Shown here one piece after another: positions 22,654-35,774 of a stretch of DNA of 64,000 nt. The position numbers were made by a program, and so were the translations under genes. Position 1 is the first letter of the stretch; every line of letters starts with the position of its first letter. Origin of the DNA: Prorocentrum cordatum (taxonomy: Eukaryota; Sar; Dinophyceae; Prorocentrales; Prorocentraceae); the NCBI GenBank assembly GCA_963575745.1, contig CAUYUJ010011447.1:959501-1023500 (forward strand), written 5' to 3'. A model generated the notes under the pieces. That model was not told the origin of the DNA. It made no database searches and worked only from the letters and a program-made list of their open reading frames with translations.

Positions 22654-25600
22654 TCAGGCCACACCCCTAACGCATAGCAGTGGACTGGATCCCCAGCCCC
22701 CCGAAGCAGGAAGAAAGGGCAGGAAAGCCCTCGAATCACGCAGAAGAGGAGGACACTGAAGATAATGAAGCATACGAGCGGCAGCAGCAGGACCACGACA
22801 ACTGTAGCACCTTGTCGGGATACAGTACCGACCAGAGCAATTCCAATGATTACACACCTTTTTCAATACCGACGATACTATACGTGACACCTCTCGGGCC
22901 ATCAGATTCATCCTCAGGCCCGTCAAAGGACTGCTCCTGCGATGCGCTGCGAGAGTATTCGCTAACCTCCCGTGAAGAATATATCCCATCGAAGCCTGGG
23001 AACCGTGCCTCTTGAGAGCGGACGTCGTCTTAGCCTGCAAGCGTACCGTGTCGCGGTCACTCGGCACCCTCGGGACAGATCCGGCCGAGGCCTCGACAGC
23101 CATGAGGTAGGCGAGGACCGAATTCGAAAAAAACAAATTAAACCCATGAGTCAACAGCCAGTCATCCCCATCAAAAATATCAGCATATTCCTCCGCCCAC
23201 CTCCAAAACGCAGGGCACCTTAGAGCAACGCGATATACAGCGGCACGGCAGTGTAGTTTCGGGCCCCGTACCTCCCGATTGAACCCAAATTTGGTGAGGT
23301 TCATCATATCTCAGTGGTAATCAAGTTCCGAGGGCCAGCACGGAGCAACTGCACTGCCTCGTACTCGCAGCGCAAGGCCCCAGGGCTTTGCGGGCAAAGC
23401 TGGCCAACATATGGGAGCACCGCGTAGGCGAACAGGTTGTGCGCGAGAACATTCACAGCGACACTCGGGCCCATGTTCCGAATCTTCCTCGCCCTCCCCA
23501 CCAGCTTCGCACTAGGTTCCACCCGCGAGTCGATTATTGCCCCGACCCCGACGATGAAACCCAGGTAATTCCCACTATGGGCCAGCTTAGCAGCCTGGGC
23601 ATCCAGACCGCGATGGGCGGACAAACGCAGGGCGTCCGCCGCAGACATCCCAGGAATAATCATGATCGCTGTCTTGCTCGGGTGTACAGCCAAGCCAGTC
23701 AGCTGTTCAAAAAAAAAACTTTCAAAAACACAAGTAACGAACGAATCCAGTCATCAGCAAAAGCGTAAAGTGTCCCCATCTGATTCCTCCACAGTGGGCA
23801 GAGGGTCTGGGGGTACTCCGCACCATGTGCCGTAGCAGCGGGCCTGTAGCCCGCTCGACGGGCACCCCTGCTTCAGACCCCTCTCGAGTAAGAACATAAT
23901 GTCCTCGCTACCACCGAACCTGATGCACGCCTTAACATTGCCATGCAGGAGCTTGAGGGCATGGATATATATTTATAGTTATATTTATATTTAACGACAG
24001 CTGCAGCTTGCGCCGAAAGTAGAATATGAACACATGCGAGACCGAAGGGAACGCGGCCTTGCTGGCAAAAATAAAAAACACATCCAGAGGAGGAGTGGCC
24101 TTCGACAGCCGACCAAACCCGAAGCTCCGAGTTCAGGGCGACGACGCGGCCCAGGACTTGACGACCAGGGAGGAAGCCAGCCTCAGCACGATGAACCAAA
24201 AGCGAAGCAACCTCCCGAAGCGGCCAGGACAGCCCCCCCGCCACCAGCTCGCTGTCGGCGTTCGAGAGCGTGAGAGGCGGAGTGCAGGCTGCCCTCCTAG
24301 CGCGGCCAGGCTCGGAGGCTGAAACTTCCCCTTTCGGGGAAAGACCGCGAGTGAACAGTTAAAGTCGCCCCGTAACTTGCCGAAGCACAGCCCCGAGCGA
24401 TGCCGCTGGTATAGCGCGTCCACTGCCATCCCATCGCCCGCCTTCCAAGCCGAGCGAGGGGCCCCGTCGGTCCCTGGGCAACTATCTTTTCCTTTTCAAA
24501 CAAGCAGGTGCAACTGGTCGTAGCGGAGAACCCGCTGGACCGAAGGCCGGACGGTTTAAAGGAAGTGGGGCCCAGGTGGTGGAAATCCTCCTCCGCGGCG
24601 GGCATGCATTGCTCCAGAAGCTGGCCAACTCTTCGGCGCGTGCATTGGGGTCGCCAAGCTGCTGCCTCGACTCGTTCAGAACAATTTTCAGGTGCAGCCT
24701 ACGGCGCGCGGGTGCCCATGCTGCAGCAAGCGCTTTGATGCGGAATGCAGCATTGGCCTTCCTTGCGCCAATCATCTCCTCATCTGGCAAAACCACGCTC
24801 TCCTTTGACAGTAGATATCGCGCCTGCGCGCAGCTAGCATAGAGTGGGAGCCCTTCAAATCCACCCACTGATGTACCTGTACGTCGTATGACTCGAAGAG
24901 CTCGCGCCGCGCCCGACGGGCCCTTTTTTTCCGCGACTTCCCCCCTCCCATCCCGATGAGCACGCAGTTTTTTGTTTGTTTGTTTTGTTGTTTTCACTAA
25001 GCGTTGAGGCCCGAGAAATTCCGCAATCTTCTTCACCCCCCCGCGCGGCTTCGCGCATCAACTCTTTAACCTCGCTACCCCGCGCAACGGGGCGCGCGAA
25101 CGCATTCGCCTCCTCAAGCAAGCCAGCCAGCTCAGCCGAGAAGCGCGGGCGCCTAGCCACCCGCTGGAGCACGGCCTGTCTCGGGGACCTCGCACCTCCA
25201 GTGAGAGACAAGAAAACTGCAACATGGTCGCTCGAGGCGCGGCGGCCGAACAACTCCCGACATGCGCCGGCGAGAGGGTTGAGGTCCAGGAGATCGGAAG
25301 CGGGTGGAGATGTGTAGACGCGGTCCAGTCTGCCAATCGACGTTACATCATCCGAATGAACGGTTTTGCGAATATGCGACGTCTGAAGAATCTCGATGAA
25401 CTGGGGAAGACCGGGTCGGAATATTTAGCGAGAGAGTTAGACCCGACCCCATTCAGATCACTGGCGAGCTGCAACCTACCTTCCCCCTGTGCGTAGAAGT
25501 TGAAATCTCCGCCCACGATCGCGGCGGCGACCGCGGACTGCCGTGCCCTTGCACGAAAGCTGCGCAGCAAGCCCTGGACCTGCGCGCGAGAGAGGATGGG

Positions 25601-26013
25601 GTCAATGCGGATATTCACCAGATCCAGACTACCTTCCTCCCCGAACGCGCGCAGGGGCCCGACGCGGGCAGCTGCCATCGGTGCGCGCCTAAACCTGGAG
25701 AAACGGATGGCGAGCCGTTCGTTGTCAAAACGATGCCCCCAACCCAAGCGGAATCCGCGGGGGACTCGTAAACCTTCCACTTAGGAAACGCTTTCCGCAC
25801 CTCCAAGAGGTCCGCAGTTTCGCCATGTGTTTCTCGCAAGAGGATCACATCATGAGTACCTGACAGCTCGCGCAGGTGCCTCCAGGTGGCGCGCTGCGAC
25901 TGGGCAGCTCCCCAAACCGAGCCAAAAAGCGCACGGCAATTCCACTTGGCCACCTTCGGCGAGGAGTTGGGCAGGAGGAAGGGCCTAGACCATTGGGGGG
26001 CGCGATTGAACAA
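22654..26013 (-). pseudogene. LINE 1 ORF2 remnants: AP-type endonuclease and reverse transcriptase
   Basis: The endonuclease start is VAKWNCRALFG (about 25945), then HDVILLRETHGET with Glu, IVGGDFNFYAQGEG with the GDFN motif (about 25500) and SDHVAVFLSLTGG at about 25230. The transcriptase shows RAEAGFLPGRQ (about 24185), a QGCPSSG-like segment, and LYAFADDW with an intact Ala-Asp-Asp at 23758-23750. After it come LTGLAVHPSKTAIMIIPG and KLAHSGNYLGFIVG. The C-terminal frame (23307-22654) continues the element. Several frames are needed, so this is a pseudogene. The endonuclease nicks target DNA and the transcriptase primes on it in this class of element. Confidence 0.75.
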
Positions 26014-26754
26014 TCCCGGGGCTCAGACTGCAAAGGGGCCGGCAACCCAGAGCAAGTGGAGGCGGATGGCCGCGTGCCTGGGGGCGCGAGCCGAGCCGCG
26101 CGGCCCCTGGCTGCCTGCGCGCCGCGCGCGCGCGGCCGCGGGCTGAGCAGCCTCGGACGAACCGGCAACTGGCTGCCAGGAGCGGGCGCGCGCGCGAGCG
26201 CCTGCGCGGGCGCGGGGCCCCCGCGCCTTCAGCGGCGAGCTAGGGGCCCCCGACCGCGAGCAAGAGGAGGCGGAGGACGAGGTGGAGGAGGAAACAGAAT
26301 CGGCAGAGCTTGCACTAGCAGGCCTCTGTGCACTACAGCCAGTGCGCAGCGTCGAACTGGCCCTCGAAAGTGGGGGAGGTCGTCGACCCGCGGCTGCGCC
26401 CGCCACCAGCTGTGGAACACGATCAGCGTGCGCTGGTAAATGTTCTCGCGCAGGTACATCCCATGCATGGGCGGTCGCCCTCCCAATCAGGTCCGCGACC
26501 TCAGACTCAGGGATCTTCCACTGAGAGAAAGGTCCAACGACGTGTTCGAAAGTGAAGCCGCTGGCCCCGCTGCCCATGACCCAGTAGAGCTCGAAGGCGT
26601 CGCTCGCGGATGTCAGGTGGACCAGGCCCTGGTATCCATTGACCCCCAGGCGGAAGCCCTCCAGCTCGCACTTGCACTTGCGCAGAAGGGCAAGGGTCTC
26701 CTCCCAGACCTTGCTCGCGGCACGCTGCTTCGACCTCGCGTCCAGAAGCAGATC

Positions 26755-27674
26755 CTAGCGCACTCGCAGCGTTGCCGTGGCCGCGGTGCGGTGGCCCCTG
26801 CAAGCCAACGCCTCGTCGGCGAGGAGCTCCGAAAATGCCCGCGCACCAGCGCTATCAGGGAAGAAGATGCCGAAACTCTTGGAGACCCCCTTCAGTTGGG
26901 GCGACGCGTTCTCGAGAATGTGCGACGGCAGCAAGGGCTTGATGGCGGTTTCCCAGCGGGCCTGCCTCTGCGAGCCTGTGATAGTTCCGGGGGGAGTTCC
27001 GATCCATCGCCGACACTCATTAACAGGAGCCTGGAAGCCACCAGCTCCGCTGCCCGAGCTGCTGAAACCTCGAGCACTGGAGTCGCTTCCTGCTTTCATG
27101 GCTTTCAGTTGGTTAGCAAGTTCCCGCGCGTCCTTCGCGGGGTCGATGACGAGCTTGTCACAGTTCCGTGCGGCGCCGCGTGTAGCCCAAGGGCGGGTGG
27201 TGTCCACGCCCGCAGCATCAGCACCCCAAGACTGTGGAGGCGGCTGTCCGTTGACCCTGTTCGTGAGCTGCTCAAGAGAAGCCTCAATCGCGGCCATCCT
27301 GGCGTCGCCCTCGCGCTTGACTAGGTCAAACTCCGTTAAGATGAGGGACTGCGCGGCGTTCACCTCCTGCTGAACCTCAGAGCTGAAGCTGCTGCGCATG
27401 GAACACGCCATCTCAGCAATCGCGGACTGGAGCGCTGAAGTGATCCCCGCAGCCAGCCTCCCGTAGTCGATCTTGGCGTAGTCAAGGACACTGGTGGGCG
27501 CACCGCTACATTTGCTTGTGGCTGAACGGCCAAAGTGACTGCGCGAGTCATCTGAATCATGATCCCCAGCACGGTGAAGTCCACTCGACCGTGGTCGATC
27601 TCGCCTGGGACGAGCTTCTTCCTCACTGTCACAATCAGCCGGTCAGCAGCAAGTTCTCCTCGCTTGCGCCTCAT
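26755..27674 (-). pseudogene. LINE 1 ORF1 (gag-like), one frameshift
   Basis: The frame opens at ATG 27674 (MRRKRGELAADRLIVTVRKK). Around 27490 it must change frame to continue as TSVLDYAKIDYGRLAAG, then LQSAIAEMACSMRSSFSSE and QQEVNAAQSLILTEFDLVKR. It ends at 26755 (ALACRGHRTAATATLRVR). The centre is predicted helical and charged, as in ORF1 proteins that bind element RNA; a Gly/Ser linker follows (SSARGFSSSGSGAGGF). No zinc finger is seen. It is non-functional as read. Confidence 0.6.
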
Positions 27675-27813
27675 CGCGGCGGGAGGACAGGTGAGGGGTC
27701 GTCGACGAAAAATAGAATGTGATCGAGAAGCCTAAATCACAATTGCCGCCTCTCTGCCTCTGGGCTGGCAGAGGAGAGACTTCGGTGCGTCGGCGCCCCT
27801 CGTGCCAAGACGG

Positions 27814-27835
27814 CTTGAGCCAAAATGGCTACGGA
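27814..27835 (-). other. DinoSL relict, perfect 22 nt (LINE 1 5' end)
   Basis: The minus strand carries the complete dinoflagellate spliced-leader consensus ending in TTGGCTCAAG. In sense, the bases just before it are a TCC-rich tract (CTCCTCCTCTTCC). The SL here is genomic, fused to the LINE, so it is a copied mRNA end and not an SL gene; no SL RNA donor site (GT after the AG) follows. Confidence 0.9.
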
Positions 27836-28235
27836 GGAAGAGGAGGAGAAGGAGAGGGAAAGAGACGGAGGGAAGGAAACCGACCGTTGGGAAGCGCTGC
27901 GGGAGCGAGATTGCCAGATGTGGAGGTTGAAGGCTCGAGGAGCCAGCATATGCAGGGCCCTTCGGACGGCGCGTGCGTTAGGCAAAAATCCTGGGAAGCA
28001 GCGAGGGCACTACGAAACCTGGATGGAGGGAACGGGAACGGACAAGGGCGTCCACACGGGCCCACCGTCAAGCAGTGGGCGGAACGTTGAGGGCCGCAGC
28101 TCTGGGAAGGCTGGCTAGTCGCCGTTCCAGTCGCTCGGTCCACACACCGTTGCAGAGCCCGCGTCCACTGACTCCCAATAAACCCGATGAAGGGCAAGGA
28201 AGAGGCGGAGGATAATAAAGACGTCGACGGCGAGA

Positions 28236-28236
28236 C

Positions 28237-28285
<49 letters not shown>

Positions 28286-28405
28286 TCAACAACGCTACGA
28301 CGCTGGCGGCGCGGCAACGGCGACGACGACTGCGACGACCAAAACACCGGCGGCGGCGGCCGCGAAGGACGACGGCCACGCCGACGCCAACGACCAGCGC
28401 GCCCA

Positions 28406-28436
<31 letters not shown>

Positions 28437-28450
28437 CAGCGCCTGCGCGG
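28236..28450 (+). repeat. ACG trinucleotide tract
   Basis: About 16 uninterrupted ACG units start near 28236, with a degenerate continuation to 28450. It resembles the intronic tracts of genes 1 and 2 in composition. Confidence 0.85.
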
Positions 28451-28544
28451 GCAGGCGACGGCGGCAACGACGACGATCAGCACGCCGATGACCGCGGCGA
28501 CGAACGAGGCGGCGGCGATCGACGCACCACAACGACGAAGAGGA

Positions 28545-28677
28545 CGGACGGCGCGGTTGGCGGCGGAGGGCGGGTCGCCTGCCGCGCCGCCAGCGTCAGG
28601 CCTGTCGCCGTCGGGCGCTCGGTGAGGCTCGCTCTGCTCCTGCGGGGGGGGCTGCGCGCCGCCATCGGGGTCGCCTA
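28545..28677 (-). CDS. Exon-like segment, minus strand
   Basis: After a pyrimidine-rich CCCCCCCCACATCTAG acceptor the minus strand reads DPDGGAQPPPQEQSEPHRAP then DGDRPDAGGAAGDPPSAANR. The segment lies between two trinucleotide tracts, the same setting as the exons of genes 1-3. No partner exon was identified and the function is unknown. Confidence 0.3.
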
Positions 28678-28729
28678 GATGTGGGGGGGGCATCGCCCCT
28701 CCCTTCTCATCCTGGTCCACCTTTCCTCG

Positions 28730-28847
28730 ACCTCCTCATCCTTCCCATGTCCAACTCCTCCTCCTCATCATCAGCAGCAGCATCAGCATCATCCTCATCC
28801 ACATTATCTTTCTTATCCTCCTCGTCGTCATCACCACCAAAATCATC

Positions 28848-28885
<38 letters not shown>

Positions 28886-28899
28886 GCATCAGCATCAGC

Positions 28900-28931
<32 letters not shown>

Positions 28932-28948
28932 CGTCGTCGTCGTCGTCG

Positions 28949-28980
<32 letters not shown>

Positions 28981-29445
28981 TGCATCACCATCATCACCAT
29001 CACCATTATTATCAACATCAACAGCATCCTCATCCACATCGTCTTTCTCATCCTCCTCCTCCTCGTCATCATCATCATCAGCATCATCATCATCACCACC
29101 ACCATTATCATCCTCATCCTCCTCATCATCATCACATTCATAATCATCTTGATCTTCATCTTCATCCGTAGCATCGCCAGCGTCAGCATCATCATCAACA
29201 TCAACAGCAGCATCAGCATCATCGCCATCGCCATAATCAGCAGCAACATAATCATAATAATATGCTTCGGCATCATCATCATCATCATCATCATCCTCAT
29301 CATCATCGTCACCAGCACCACCACCATCATCAGCATCATCACCAACATCGGCATCGTCATCGTCATCGTCATCATCATCACCAGCATCACAATCATTATC
29401 ATCATCAGCATCATCATTATCATCATCTTCATCATCGTCCTTCTC
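28730..29445 (+). repeat. ATC/CAT trinucleotide array, ~700 bp
   Basis: Nearly continuous ATC triplets with ACC, AGC and ATT variants. All six frames are long open homopolymeric-type frames (Ser, His, Ile, Met, Asp), which are not genes. Confidence 0.9.
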
Positions 29446-29499
29446 GTCGGGGGAGGGGGAGCGGTGTGGCCAATCTAGGTGCGCAAGCGTCACATCTCA

Positions 29500-30700
29500 C
29501 GTCCTACCCCTCCCGCCCATCCCTTACCATGGCGTATATATCCGATCTATTCGCACAGTCAGATGTTAAGCAAAACAGTGATCAAAAGAGGGTACGCGAT
29601 GGATGGAAAAGCATGGCGTGGAAGAGCACGGCAAAGCATTGCATGTCATAGTATGGCGTGGCATCTCGTAGTGAAGCGTTGCATCACAAGACATAAGAAT
29701 GCACAGCGTGTAATCGAGCAACGGTACACAACACAGCATCGCATTGTATACCGTGGCATGGCACTGGATGACGAGGCCAGGACCGAAAACGGGAATGAGG
29801 CCACCGCTGCAGCGGGAGCACGATTTGGAAGGACCGCAGCCTGGAACGAGCCCAGCGCTACAGCGACAACGCTACTTGGAAAAGACCGAACACGCCACTG
29901 CTACTGCGGGAACACAATGTGGAACAACCGGAGGCACGGGAATGCCAGCGCTGCAGCGGGAACACGATTTTTACATGAGGGCGGCGCTGCAGCGGGAACA
30001 CCATGTTGGAAGAACCGGAACCAAACGTATTCAGACAACACAGAAGAATAACCAACTAATGAAATCCTGTGTGTAAGAAATCAATGAGCGGAGAAGACGG
30101 AAAAATTCTCTGGACGAAATCAGGGGAGAGAGAAGAGAATTCATATTGTATACTTGAACAGGGATGAGGATGAGGAGGAGGAGGAGGAGGAGGAGGAGGT
30201 GCAGATGGGGGAGGGGCGACGGGAACGCGAGGAGGCGTGGAGGGGAGGACGACGCGGAAGGGGAAGGAGGGGAGGGCGAGGGCAAGTAGAGGGTGGAGGC
30301 CATCGTACACCAAGGGAAGTCGATCGAGTCGAAGCTCCCGAAACTCGGATAAGCCTGTGCCTCGTGAAACCCTGGGGCCCCCTGAGCATCGCCCAAGATG
30401 GCAGAAGAACGCCGCAAGTCGGCCCAAGATGTTCCCGCTGATCCCTGCGATGGCCCCCAGGGCTCCCTACTTGCTGGGTGACACATTCTCCTAGAGCCCG
30501 TCCGCGGGCCAATGCTGGCTTGCAGCCGGTCGCTGATGCGGGCGATGCGGTGTTGGCTTGTATCGCGTACAGCACACAGCTTGCCCAGCAGACCTCCCCA
30601 AGCCGCAACAGTTGTGTTCGTGCGTGGAAAACCGTGGATCCGATTGGATCGCGCTATTTTTCCGTGAAAGTCACGAGGATACAGTATGGCGGTCCTGAAG
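29500..30700. other. Repeat-rich, no gene; ~45-bp degenerate tandem with CTGCAGCGGGAACACGA units
   Basis: 29570-29760 holds a loose GGCATGGCRTGGCA-like repetition. 29800-30010 holds at least five diverged units of the type GCGCTGCAGCGGGAACACGA about 40-55 bp apart. 30155-30300 is GGA-rich. A fragment of the CCAAGATGGC-type repeat is at 30385-30440. No coding frame is supported. Confidence 0.5.
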
Positions 30701-30856
30701 ATCAATCGTATTGGGCGTGACGCCTCGTGGATCCAATTCGTTCCTTAAAACACGTATAACACATAATCAATACCGAAAACCCACAAGGAGTGGGATCCAC
30801 GGAGACTTGGCCTTGCAGGCCAATGCTGCGATGCGCAACAGCATGCACGTGGGCTG

Positions 30857-31045
30857 GGGCGCAACAGCATGCATTAGTCGTTCGGCTGCTGGTCGGGCTT
30901 CGGTGTGGCGTTGGGAGAAATATTCCCCAGCTTGATCAGGCTCGCGAAAATTTTCTGACGCCAGCGCGCGGGCCAACGCTGGGGCGCAACAGCATGCACC
31001 AGTCTTCCGGTTGCTCATCGGGCTTCGGTGTGGCGTTAGGAGGAT
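30857..31045 (+). repeat. 126-bp direct duplication
   Basis: The segment GGGGCGCAACAGCATGCA, continuing through CGGGCTTCGGTGTGGCGTT, occurs at 30856-30915 and again at 30982-31041. Confidence 0.75.
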
Positions 31046-31369
31046 GATTCCCTAACCTGTAGATAGCCCCAGCACTGCCTCGGATCGCTCCGAGGGTGAC
31101 CCCTAGAAACCTCAAGAAGCCCCCAAGACCCTCCGACATGGTCCATAGGCGCCCGAAGAAAGTTCACGGGTGACCCCAACAGATTCCCAAGCTGTAGCCA
31201 TCTGGGGGGGGGCAGGGCGAAACCATTGAAATAAAAACACTTCGAATATGAGGCACCGTGGGTCTTCTCTACCGTGACCGATGTGCGCATTAGCTATTAA
31301 AACGGGAACGAACGGAATCAGCACCCGTCACTAATCCAAGTGCCTGAATCTATGTTTGACAATCTTTAT

Positions 31370-31870
31370 TCCTCCCGTCCTCCTCTTCCTCATTCTCCTC
31401 CTCCTCCTCTCGTGCCCCGGGGCCCTCGGGTCCGAGGAGGGCCACGGAGCGAGCGCACCGCGCCTGCCGCCGCGGGCCGGGCCCTCAGTCCTTCCGCCCC
31501 GGGGCTGGGGCCCGCCGCCGCCGCCGGTGCCACCCCGCCGCCGCTCCCGGCCGCCGCCTCCGCCACCCGATTCCGCCGCTCCTCCTCGGCGCTCCTCCTC
31601 GGCGTTCCTCCTCCTTGGCCTCGCCTCTCCTCCTCGGCGCCCCTTCCCCTCCTCGTGCTAGTGTTGTCCTCGTGCCAGTGCTGTCCTCGCGCAAGTGCTG
31701 TCCTCGTGCTAGTGCTGTCCTCGTGCTGTCCTCGTGCTGTCCTCGCGCTGTCCTCGTGCCCTCCTCCTCCTCCTCCTCCTCCTCCTCCTCCTTCTCCCTC
31801 CCCGTCCCCCTCCTCCTCATCCCAATCCCCCTCCATCTGCCCAACCCCATCCGTCCCTCTGTCTGCATCT
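31370..31870 (+). repeat. TCC-rich and GTGCTGTCCTC minisatellite tract
   Basis: Pyrimidine-rich DNA contains, at 31655-31760, about nine units of CTCGTGCTGTC/CTCGTGCTAGTGCTGTC (11 or 17 bp), then a pure CTC tract (31762-31795). Both strands are open but only as repeat translations. Confidence 0.75.
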
Positions 31871-31892
31871 ACCTAAGCCTAGGTCACCTGTC

Positions 31893-32440
31893 GAACGGCC
31901 AGTTGCTCATAGCATCCGCGAGACTCTTCGCTGCTTTCTCCAGCGCGGTCGATTCAGCAGGAAAGGAAGACATCGGGTCATCAACAAGTCACTGTATTAC
32001 CTCCTTTGACACCACCGCCTCAACGCACGAACCAGCAGCCGGGCAAGTCCCAGCACGCATGCCACCTTTATGCACCATGACGGTCGCATGCATCTCCAGC
32101 TTGTAACCCCGTCGATCCACCGCCGCCTCTGCTCGGCAAGCGCCTCTGCCCGCACCTCGGGCGCCCCCCCCATCCAGGGTGGTCGGCACCTGGGCAGGGG
32201 GACCCTCGCCAGTTGGCCGAAAGCGGGCACGTCAAGGCTCGCGGTTGATGCAACAGCAGCGGTTCCTGGCTCGCCCAACTTCGCGCCCCGCGATGCGCGG
32301 TCCCCTTCGCCCTCTGGCGCCGCCCTCCTGGAGAAGGGCAGCTTTCCTGCCCGGGCTGCGATTTGTTGCACGTGATTGTTTTCGCCTGTCCGCGGGTGGC
32401 GCAACAACAATGGGGACATTCTGATGCTTCCGTGCACCGA
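31893..32440 (-). pseudogene. Degenerate coding fragment, minus strand
   Basis: Sense reading from 32370 gives QIAARAGKLPFSRRAAPEGE to VPLPRCRPPWMGGAPE. A frame change near 32110 leads into YKLEMHATVMVHKGGMRAGT, then VVSKEVIQ, an in-frame TGA at about 31986, and LVDDPMSSFPAESTALEKAA to AMSNWPFD. Composition is protein-like on both sides of the stop and the shift, so this is probably a broken gene or retroelement fragment. I do not recognise the family. Confidence 0.35.
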
Positions 32441-32599
32441 GACCTCATCAACTTTGGATTGTGAAGCTCGGATTCGGGGGCTCTTGCGAACTGTTGTTGT
32501 GCGCGTCCCCGCGGGTGGCGTAGCGGTTCTGGCGACGGAGAGCTGGCCAACGCCCCAGGTCGGTAAAGGTCAGGCCACGGTGCTCCCTCCGGCTGCAGG

Positions 32600-33560
32600 C
32601 GCCGTCTAAGGCTGGCGTGTCAGATTCGCGCTGGTGGTGGTCGTGCTCGCGTTGGTTGCGGTCGCCGTGGTTCTGGATACCGGCTGCTGGATGCTGCCAA
32701 TGAGGATCAGAGCCTCGTGGATGCGGCAGGGGACTCTCAGGACTCGTACTCGTGGTCGCTCTTCCTTGGAATCGGGCCACCCCTGAGTCTGTTCCCAAGC
32801 TGCGGATGCATGAGGTCTGGCACATGAGGCGGGAAGTCCAAGGTCGACTCCCACACCTACCAGGAGGCCCACGTCGGTGTCACCCGCTCCAAGCAGTTCC
32901 TGCTTTGGACGAAGTCGTTGGTTCAATGCACCGTTGAAACTCATACGGCACTGTGGGGGGGGGCTTCATATGGTTGGAGCCACACTGTCTTGGCCTGCAT
33001 TGCTGGAGCTCGGACTGCTTGTGTGCATCCTGGTTGCCACCAATCCTGGCCGCTTGAGCTGGTGGACATCGGTGGTTGGTGGCTGGTGGTGAGGTTCGTA
33101 GTTGTCGGTAATTGGTGGAAGTTTGTGGTGTACTGCAATTTCTGGTCGGACCCTGGAGGCTGTGACGTGTGATATTGACATATGCTGATGTTGTCGTTGT
33201 TGGTGGTCGTTAGTGGTCAATGTTTGAGTCGGAGTGTGGCTCGGTTCGGGGTCGGTCGTTTGTAGTCGTGCGTAGATGACGGTGCTGGGACGCTGATGGT
33301 AGCTGGACGGCGGCGCATCTTGCCAATGTTCTAGCTGTATATGTGGCTATGGTGTGTGTGTGGCTCGGCATGTATAGATCCTCAAACAGCATGGGGAAAC
33401 ATGGGCGTGCTCACCATGAGATGCGAAACGAGGGTGACTGTGGTACTGTGGTGAACCCAGTGGCGATGGTGTTGGTGGCTGCGGCGACGATAAATATGGC
33501 AACAACCAATGGCGGTGGTGATGACGATGACGGTGATGAGAGCAACGACGGGCGACGACG
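32600..33560. other. GT-rich region without a supported gene
   Basis: GTGGTGGT and GTTGTTGG motifs recur from 32620 to 33370; 33490-33560 is GAC/GAT-rich. No frame reads as a protein. Confidence 0.4.
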
Positions 33561-33584
33561 AAGACGACGAGGAGCCGTGTCCTG

Positions 33585-33690
33585 CGACTTCTCCTCGCTG
33601 AACTTTCGGTCAAGCACGACCAGGCTGCAGCTGATGGCGAGCGCGCTGCAGGCGGCCGCGACGGCCTCCTCGGCGGCACACCGGCAGACC
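33585..33690 (-). CDS. Exon-like segment, minus strand
   Basis: Minus strand reads RVCRCAAEEAVAAACSALAI then SCSLVVLDRKFSEEK between CGT/GAC-rich flanks. The acceptor could be CGAG just before GAGGCC. The donor is not clear. The setting is like gene 1 exons; unknown function, partner exons unproven. Confidence 0.35.
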
Positions 33691-34464
33691 CTGGCCGCGC
33701 GGGCGGGGCGGCGCAAGGGCGGCGCTAACGTGCCAGAATATGGGTGGCATCTCCCCTCCGTCTTCTCACAAAACAGCGGGCCTAGGGTGCGACCCATCAC
33801 GCCGTGGTGCCACATGGCAGCTCTTCCAGAGTGAATCGCTCTGCGCAGGGCGCCCAGAGAGTCTTTGGAGCGCTGAGCGCTCGTCGTTACCCAGGAGCAC
33901 TGAAGAGGACCAGCATATTCGGCTGGACGATAGACTGGGCATACACAGGGCGGATGGCGGCGCGCGAGGGATGAGGCAGGGAGAGGGCGGTGGGCGGTCT
34001 TCTGAGGCGGCGGGAGGGTTCTCAAAAGAGATCAGGGGAGCCTTATTGGAAGGCCCTTCCCCTCTCCCCCTCGCGCTACCCCCCTTGGCGCGCCGCCGCG
34101 GGGGGTAGCGAATCAGCTAAGGCAGATTCGGGGGCAGGGGCGAGTTTGACATCCTCCCCAGCCTCGGGCACCTCTCACGGGACCCAACTCCCTAGATATG
34201 ACAAGGGGAATGACAAAGGGGGGGCCGGCTCAGGGGGGGCAACGTCGACCTGGAACCGGCGATACATCTCCGATAGATCGGCCACAGGCACACACTGGAG
34301 AGTCCGTGCGTTCCTGGGCGGGGCGGGCTCTCAGGCCCGAATCGGCGGTGAATGGGCGATTGGGGCCCAAAGTCGGCGATGGAATCGGCGGTGATCGGAC
34401 AATTCATGGTCGCGGAAATGGGAAGAACCGCCCTCGAGAGCATCTCGAGGCCGCCCCCCCCCCA

Positions 34465-34740
34465 GAGCAGCAGCCCGCACCCGGCGCACTGGCCGCTGGC
34501 GATGTCCCTCAGGCTCCCCTCCCTGCAGGGGCCATCAATGCCATTGGCGACCGTGCGCGAGCGATTGGGGACCGATTCGCCCTCCCCGAGCCGAACCTCC
34601 CTGACGTTGCCCCTTGGACGAGGCCCAGCCGTCGGGAACGCCTGGGAGAGCTCCCAGCACCAGCAGCAAGCCGCGTGCCCGCCACGCACGCCCCAGGAGG
34701 GCGCGCCGTGGCCTCCTGGCCAGCGCCGCCACGCAAGACA
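34465..34740 (-). CDS. Exon-like segment with Cys-rich end, minus strand
   Basis: Minus strand reads GGHAACCWCWELSQAFPTAG, REVRLGEGESVPNRSRTVAN and CREGSLRDIASGQCAGCGLL. The last part has a C-x13-C-x2-C spacing that might bind zinc. A G-homopolymer follows at the downstream side. No start, stop or partner exon was identified. Confidence 0.3.
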
Positions 34741-34879
34741 TTCCCGAGAGTAATTGTCCCAGCTAGCCGCACGTGTACCCACAAAGTCTCCGTTCTCGGT
34801 GGCTCGTCCGTAATGTCTTGAAGCGGGCTCTCCAAGACGAATGTGCGCGGCGCTATTCATCCGTACACCGGTTGCAAAT

Positions 34880-35710
<831 letters not shown>

Positions 35711-35774
35711 AAGGGAGAGTGATGAAGGATGAGGAGGACAAAAAACAGGGGGAGGAGAAAGAGGGGACCCCCTG

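Larger units (their letters stand above)
22450..27835 (-). mobile_element. LINE 1: decayed non-LTR retrotransposon with intact spliced-leader 5' end
   Basis: In sense order: a perfect 22-nt DinoSL (27835-27814), a ~140-nt leader, ORF1 from the ATG at 27674, an endonuclease region (about 26010-25080), a reverse transcriptase (about 25030-23300) and a C-terminal region (to about 22650). All parts keep recognisable peptides but are spread over several frames by indels and stops, including a T-homopolymer slip near 23710. The perfect SL beside a decayed body shows the insert was copied from a trans-spliced mRNA. The 3' boundary is not defined by a tail; it lies near the GGA tract. Confidence 0.85.

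Noticed and set aside
28681-29490. Long open frames on both strands (Ile-, Ser-, Met- or Asp-rich)
   Set aside because: They are translations of an ATC/CAT array; all frames are open and no protein-like composition is present.
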